Below, piece after piece: positions 58,166 through 64,000 of a stretch of 64,000 nucleotides of DNA (its first letter is position 1; each line of letters opens with the position of its first letter). Location of the stretch: positions 1,972-65,971 of the forward strand of contig NW_025946739.1 in NCBI RefSeq assembly GCF_000764305.2, read 5' to 3'. The translations under genes were made by a program, and so were the position numbers. This stretch comes from Hyalella azteca. Taxonomy: Eukaryota > Arthropoda > Malacostraca > Amphipoda > Hyalellidae. The notes under the pieces were generated by a model. That model searched no databases and was not told the DNA's origin. It saw only the letters and a list, made by a program, of their open reading frames with translations.

Positions 58166-59482
58166 ATCGTTTAACTCACTGCTCCAATTTTGCTATGCTG
58201 AACCGCTGGCCTCCTTGCGGATTCAAACCAGAAACTGGCACACAGAGCTGTGCTCGAACCCGCACCTCTCTGCTCCAATCGTACTTATGTTTTAAATTTT
58301 ATGTCGATCCGTTCAAAATCGAGGGAGTCGTGATCTGTTCGGTTGCGTTTTTTTTTTTAATTTAAACGAGAAAAAAACGACGTAAATTTTGCTAAAATTC
58401 TCTCGCGGCGCTTTTCTAATAATTAGTTATGTTTTGAATTTCATTCGTAATTGAGGGGGTCATGACTCGTGGGCTGCTCAATTGCGCTGGAATTGCGTTT
58501 AGCGTTTGACTCCGTTAATGAATTATGAAAAGAAAGTGCTAATCTTTCAGGGTAAAATGAGAATAAAATTAAAAACTATCCAAAACCAAAGTCCATAGAT
58601 TCGTCTATTTATTTCGAATCATGATTTCCATTCGTACAAATCGCTCCTTTTATGTGATAATTTTGAAGCCCTTCGATGTTGAACACTCTGGTGAATGCTC
58701 TGATATCTGTCCAGACGAGTGCACTTTGAATACATTACATCTTTACGAATTTAGTCAAAATCGGTATCGATTTGACAAAATTACGATCGGAAAATATAAT
58801 TTACTGTATCTGCTTATAGTTGTCCTTGCCCGACTAACTTATGAACGCACTGATTTGCCCGCTGACGACTTTTGATGTCACAAATTTCTGCGTGATTAAA
58901 ATGAGACTCTCATGAATCGAGCGCTAAGGTTTTAAACTTTGTGTATTTCGAATTATCATAGAATCTAAGGGCCAGAGATTGCGGGTTACCAAAAAACCTC
59001 GTTGAGACGCTGTAATTTTCAGATTATGTATATGAAGGTTTTTGACAATTATCTCACAGTTTTTATTTCATGTGCTTGATTACTTAAAATATTCGTGCTG
59101 TTAATTCTGTTATATTGTTTTTCAGCAATCCTTCAATGATGAATAACGTATGTCGAATAATTCTACACAGTGTGAATCTAATACAAACTAATAAGCTCTA
59201 ACCTTCCAAGTTTGAATCAGAATAGTGTCTCATTTCCGCAGAACTCTGAACAGGATTCATCAAGTACGCACACCAGACAATGACGCAATTAAATTTATTC
59301 ACTTTTGATTCAGCTAAGCGCACTACAATGTTGCTAAATATAAATTCTTGATATATATTCTTTCTTTGCATCATGGATACGGCATTCAACGATATAAAAT
59401 GCGGTTTGGTGCAGAGTGACATCTCAACATTATTGGAACCGACGTCCAATCATATTCGAAAGCAGCAGTAACCGTTGGTCAT
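58166..59482. other. Intergenic DNA and probable PP2C promoter/5' UTR
   Basis: AT-rich with no supported gene. Phrases such as tgtcgatccgttcaaaatcg (58,300) resemble 62,812-62,835 and are probably transposon relics. A ccaat box-like sequence occurs at 59,446. The transcription start is not identifiable. Confidence 0.5.
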
Positions 59483-59822
59483 ATGGTGGTGTTGGACAAC
59501 GTTTCAAATCCCTTCAAAATGCCTAGCCGAGTCGGAGTAAATCTCCGAGCATCGGCCTATTTACATCAAGGCGATAGAAAATATATGGAGGATGAATTTG
59601 TGGTAGCTTATCAGCGAACTGCAGACAAGAAAGACATTGAATACGCGTTTTTTGGGATTTTCGACGGCCATGGCGGGAAGGAGGCTGCACATTTTGCTAA
59701 AGATCATCTTATGGATAATATTGTTTCTCAGCGTTCATTTTGGTCTGATGATGATAACGACGTGCTAGATGCTATCAGAGAAGGGTTTATACAAACTCAC
59801 ATGGCAATGTGGAAAGTTGTAG
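59483..59822 (+). CDS. First coding exon of a PPM1D/Wip1-like PP2C Ser/Thr phosphatase (partial)
   Basis: Metal-dependent protein phosphatase; PPM1D relatives switch off DNA-damage and stress signalling (p53, ATM, p38 targets in vertebrates). The exon encodes 113 residues plus one base, ending at the consensus donor g|gtaagt (59,823). Motifs: RKYMEDEF (residues 32-39, first metal-binding Asp at 37), FFGIFDGHGGKEAAHFAKDH (57-75, DGHGG metal-binding loop at 61-65) and THMAMWKVV (105-113), the last closely like HLAMWKKL in human PPM1D, which favours PPM1D over other PP2Cs. The long basic/Pro-rich insert between the first two motifs in human PPM1D is absent. A second in-frame Met (residue 13) could be the real start. 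The next exon (GTTA block) is not visible before 64,000, so the gene continues outside the window. Confidence 0.85.
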
Positions 59823-60088
59823 GTAAGTCTATCATTTGAATGTGGATTCTTTGCTGCTGCTGTAACTGGGATGTCCAATTTCCAAACTCCTTGGGCTTGG
59901 GAATGGGCCATGACTGAGAATTGTACCTATTCATTTATAATAATAAATAAAATGAATAGCTATGTGAAGTTGTGTGTACTTGAGCAGTTGAGCATGACTA
60001 AGACTAGCATTCCAAGTTAACTAATTCTATACACTTGGAGTCAGGCATGGAATATAGGTAGCCTATCCCTATCTAGGTAGGGTAAACG

Positions 60089-60270
60089 CCATAGTGACAA
60101 AGCAGAGAGTTTTTTAGACTCTCCCTCAAGTTCATTTCTGAGTCTTATAAGTAGACCAATGAAGTATCATGGATACCAGCATTATCATACTTAAGAAATT
60201 GGTTTAAAACTTGAGTTATTGAGGAAATTAAAAATGAACTGATTCCAAAAAAGCTCTGGTTTGCCACTAT
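60089..60270. mobile_element. hAT-type MITE, copy 1
   Basis: 182 bp with terminal inverted repeats (left ccatagtgacaaagcagag; right reverse complement atagtggcaaaccagagc) flanked by a perfect 8-bp duplication ggtaaacg (60,081-60,088 and 60,271-60,278). Non-coding. The 8-bp duplication points to hAT mobilisation. Confidence 0.88.
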
Positions 60271-60603
60271 GGTAAACGCGGTATATTCCGACATCGTAGG
60301 TAATTCTGTCACTTCTCTAGTTTTTCCTTTATATTAAGCTTTGTTTTAGTTCCATGCGTTCATTGATGGTTGAAATGGTGACGTCATACATTTGCGTGTN
60401 CTCCAGCAACTACCTAGCAACTCAGTTGCTGGAGTGTGTGGTATAGTATAGAGCATATAGTTTAGTGTGGTATAGTTAAACATATAGTGTGGTATATAGT
60501 TTGGTGAAATGGTGGGATTCCAGCCATTGCAGTCACATTCCTGCACCCCAACCAGCAGAGTGGCGAGTGCTACGCTACAGTCAGTTCCGGAGACTGGGGC
60601 ATA

Positions 60604-60786
60604 GCATAGTGGCAAAGCAGAGATTTTTTTAGACTCTCTTTCAAGTTCATTTCTGAGTCCTATAAGTAGACCAGTAAAGTATCCTGGATACCAGCATTAT
60701 CATACATAAGAAATTGGTTTAAATCTTGAGTAAATGAGAAAAGCAAAAAATGAACTGGTTCTAAAAAAGCTCTGGTTTACCACTAT
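60604..60786. mobile_element. hAT-type MITE, copy 2
   Basis: 183 bp, clearly the same element as copy 1 and in the same orientation, flanked by a different perfect 8-bp duplication ggggcata (60,596-60,603 and 60,787-60,794). Two copies with different duplications show independent insertions, not a tandem duplication. Confidence 0.9.
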
Positions 60787-62029
60787 GGGGCATATTAAAT
60801 TAGTAATTCACTAATTGGCACCATGGTTGAATTCTAGGAAATTGTTGGTCAATTACGTACACCAGGACTGGGACAGTGGGAGTGCTCCAGGGCTACTCTC
60901 TGCAGTCTCTTCACTCTCTTGAGGAATGGGGGCGGGTGGTTACCTTGGGTTGCTAACTATTATGGTGCTGCACAGTGCACAGTTGCTGTTGTAAGCAGCC
61001 ATGGAATATAGCTACTTGGCAAGCCATGACTGGATTTTTTCAGCCTGCTGAAAAAGCCCTACTTAAGAAAAGAGTAGGACTGGAAAAGTCCTATTTTTTT
61101 CTGAAGTATTGCAGCTCTAATATTGTATTATCATATAATTTCAGTACGTGGGAAATCTCGTGGCTCTAATGTCATGTATTTTTATTCAATTGCAAGAATT
61201 GCAGTTTGCACTTTGCAAACACATCGTTTCACAAAATTTTAAGCTTCCACAATGATGGCACAATCTGCATTACTTCAATGCTCTTGCTAAAATATCCTGC
61301 AGAATGTAATAAAAACATGTCAATCCAAAATGTTTCCTTGAAGATTGCATAGCTGCAGTCACGTCTGAGGGGTCAGACATCATCATGTGTTCAGTTGCCA
61401 CTTAAGTGAAGGCAAATGCCAGTTTTGGTGTTCAACTGTTTTTAGGGTCAATTTAAAGATTTAGGTAAAATATGCATGGACTTTGTGAATAAGTTTGCAG
61501 CTCATAAATGGCTTTTCATTCCCGAGACATGGAATTCATGACTCAAAGAAATGGAATCATGGCTGGCTAATCCATGAAACCTCAGCTCAAAAAATTCAGT
61601 TGCGACTCGCCAAGTAGATATATCCCATGCCTGGCTGTAAGGCACTCATCCAGGACTCCATGCCATCCCACTCAGACTGAAAGAGGACGAGCATGCTGCC
61701 GCTACTGCTGGCCCGTTTGTATTGGAGCGTGCGTCTGTCCGCTCATAGTTTTGGCTGCCACGCTTCTCTATATTATTTTGTTTTTAATTGATATGAATAA
61801 ACTATATTTAAGGCATTCAAACAACTCCTAAGTTACTCAAAACTGAATGCATCTGCTTGCAATTTGGAATATAAGTAGATATTACCAATGTGCTGTATTT
61901 GAAACAATTACAAATTTTTACATTGCATCATTCTTAATTGAAACAAAAAAATGTGATTCAGTCAAGTCTAGAGACTTCCATTATAGGATCAGTGACCAGC
62001 AAAGTCTGTGCCTAGTCTAGCATCCATTA

Positions 62030-62275
62030 GAGGAAATTTTCTGGTAGACATTTGAAACAAGTTCAATGGTCTGTAAGGTAAACAAAATGGAGCAGCATAG
62101 CACAAGCTTCATGCAATTCACCATATGGTAATGTGTTGCGTGTGAACAAAAAGTGTGTTGCTTATTTTTTTATTTAGATTTTTTATCCTGCCTTAAAGTG
62201 CAGTGTTAAGGAAGCACATTAAAATTTTAAATGCGTGTAAATGAATGAGTGTTTCCTCCGTTAGTTAAGTCAGTA
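62030..62275 (+). repeat. Degenerate intronic repeat, copy 1
   Basis: agacatttgaaacaagttca ... aaggtaaacaaaatggagca ... gaatgagtgtttcctccgtt aligns in order with 63,075-63,310 at moderate identity. No coding potential or terminal structure. Confidence 0.7.
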
Positions 62276-63074
62276 AGACTGGTAGGAATGAGGATTATGA
62301 TGTTCCAGGCTCCTTCTGTTAGCTTTAGTACCGACTGGAGTGCAACTTTGCAAGTGTTGTATTTCAGTTGGTAAAATAAATTGTTTTCTACTTTTTTTCA
62401 CATGAAACAGTCTTTATTTTGCAGTTATGGTATGAATGTGTTATTTAAATTTTCAATTTGTCATTAAACAGTAGTATAATTACCTAGATTTCCTTGTGAA
62501 TTGGATAGGCATTTAGATGGTGGCAGGTGCAAGTGACAATGTCTGATGGTGGGTGGTCAACTGCCACCATCAGACAGCACTCACACTTGCTAGCCGTCAG
62601 CTGAACCATGATGCTGCGGTGCAGTGCGCTCAGAAATTCACGCCGCAGCACACGCATGCTCAGAAATTCCATAAATAGATGGCAATGAAGAATGCATCTA
62701 GAATGGCACCATGCCTGCATATATTCTAAATTTCTAGNAAACAAAATTGATGTAAAATTTGTAATTGTTCCTTTTGCAGTGCATTGATTATCTATATTTA
62801 TATTCCAAATTTCAAGCAGATCCGTTCAGTATTGATGAGACTTATGAGTTGTTTGGTTGTGCAAAAAGTTAGGTTTTGTGTTAACTAAGCAGCCAGGTCC
62901 AGAGAAACTCATTGCATAAAAGTTTGATTTATAACTTATTCATAATGGAATTAGACAAAAAAGTACCTAAAAACATCTATAACATGCAAAAATACTAATG
63001 CCATAATACATAAAACCAAAACCATACCAATAGCATGCATTGTTTTACAAATATGACAAAAGAATGTTGATAGA

Positions 63075-63310
63075 AAATATAGACATTCGAAACAAGTTTG
63101 ATCATCTGTAATGTAAACAAAGAGAAGCACTTGTAAGCCTCAGGCTACTCTCCATGCAGTGATGTGTTGTGTTTAAACTTGCAACATGTTGCTCATGTTT
63201 TCATTTTGATCTTGAACCTTACCTTAATGTGCTGTGTAAAGCAACCACATTTAAATTTCAAAATGATGCAAGTGCCTGAGTGTTTCTTTGGTTAGTCATG
63301 AATAAATGGT
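63075..63310 (+). repeat. Degenerate intronic repeat, copy 2
   Basis: agacattcgaaacaagtttg ... taatgtaaacaaagagaagc ... cctgagtgtttctttggtta. Same block order as 62,030-62,275, about 1,040 bp downstream. Confidence 0.7.
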
Positions 63311-64000
63311 TTGCTATGTACTGGTTGCTATGGCAACCTGCAACTCTGCAAAGCATGGTGCAATTCTATAGTAATATACAAAAACATGGTATTTTGAGAT
63401 TTTGGACTGATCGATGCTATATTATGGACCAGTCCACAGAACACTAGCATCACCTCTCACAAGACACAACTGCATACTAAATAAACAAAAGACAGCATTG
63501 GCTAGAAGTGCCATCACTCATCAGTTTAACCAACAAAAAATATGAATTTTTTAAATAAAAGGATGTATTGAAGTCAGGTCATTAAATGCCTGAAAAATAT
63601 TGAAAATTTGAGTTTCTGCTTCGATTTCAATGCTGTTAAGATTGAAATCTTCAAAGTATCTCTCTTATCACATATACTTATTAGATAAAATGAAATTTGG
63701 CCATATATGTCACTAAAAACCACTTACAGAATTGGTTGGTACACTCATTCCAATCAAATGTATGGTTTACAAAAGTCTCTTGACATTGATTGCAAATGTA
63801 AAGAAGTAGATATGTGTTTTCATTACTAATTTATCATGAATGTTGTATCCCCAGATTTCCATGCTTTGTTACAAGTGAAATTCATTACCTGAAAAAATAA
63901 TTTTCAAGTAAAACGTGAAAACTCGCATCATGTGAATTCCCCCATCACAATTATGTAACTAAGTCTGTCTGAAAAGTTTTCTATGAGTTACAGTCATAAG

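Larger units (their letters stand above)
59823..64000 (+). other. Probable first intron of the PP2C gene (to window end)
   Basis: No sequence matching the next PP2C motifs (GTTA, HVGDSR) was found, so the intron probably spans the rest of the window (at least 4.2 kb). It contains the MITEs and repeats listed separately, Ns at 60,400 and 62,738, and small hairpins at 60,401-60,434 (ctccagcaac / gttgctggag) and 62,541-62,575 (gtctgatggtgg / ccaccatcagac). No independent gene is supported. Confidence 0.55.

Noticed and set aside
62484..62744. 86-codon minus frame near the window end
   Set aside because: It crosses an N and a 12-bp hairpin, has no motif, and lies in the presumed PP2C intron.
60820..64000. 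A second PP2C exon inside the window
   Set aside because: I looked for the GTTA and HVGDSR-type blocks after 59,822 on the plus strand and saw none.

Overview
This is nuclear DNA from an animal, most likely an arthropod. It has AT-rich non-coding DNA, GT-AG introns, Tc1/mariner, hAT and LINE remnants, and two multi-exon genes with clear metazoan relatives. A crustacean such as an amphipod would fit the very high minisatellite density, but the species cannot be fixed from the sequence. There is no bacterial-style gene organisation, no CRISPR array and no convincing tRNA or rRNA gene.

Positions 1 to about 50,400 hold almost no credible genes. They are a mosaic of more than 20 minisatellite arrays (units of 11 to 75 bp) and short interspersed families, which I label here R1 (fold-back), R2 (microsatellite core), R3, R4 and M1 (MITE). 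A degenerate Tc1/mariner element lies at 43,589-44,812. A broken coiled-coil coding segment lies at 45,792-46,361. A near-identical 1.6 kb segment occurs twice (28,732-30,313 and 34,140-35,767). Most long open frames here are translations of minisatellites whose unit, or a few units, is divisible by three.

Positions 50,400 to 64,000 are gene-bearing. A 658-bp non-autonomous hAT element (50,504-51,161) with an 8-bp target-site duplication lies just upstream of a seven-exon gene for the Hsp70 nucleotide-exchange factor HspBP1/Fes1 (51,615-56,328, about 344 aa). Three heat-shock-element-like dyads lie 165-295 bp before its start codon. A LINE reverse-transcriptase C-terminal remnant lies on the minus strand at about 57,690-58,165. 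At 59,483-59,822 is the first coding exon of a PP2C-family phosphatase most like PPM1D/Wip1. The rest of that gene must lie beyond the window, so 59,823-64,000 is probably its first intron. That intron holds two copies of a hAT-type MITE with different perfect 8-bp target duplications, and two copies of a degenerate 240-bp repeat.

Assembly quality matters here. Three copies of the 38-bp Nextera mate-pair junction adapter (12,082; 27,321; 27,858) are built into the sequence, and two of them sit beside chimeric copies of nearby sequence. Single N characters at 844, 6,344, 11,433, 12,190, 30,314, 60,400 and 62,738 look like collapsed gaps, four of them at array edges. Order, copy number and duplications in the first 36 kb should be read with that in mind. 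I did not find a convincing new multi-gene system. The most interesting biological signals are the R3-satellite-R4 mosaics, the large fold-back element and the possible heat-shock control of HspBP1.
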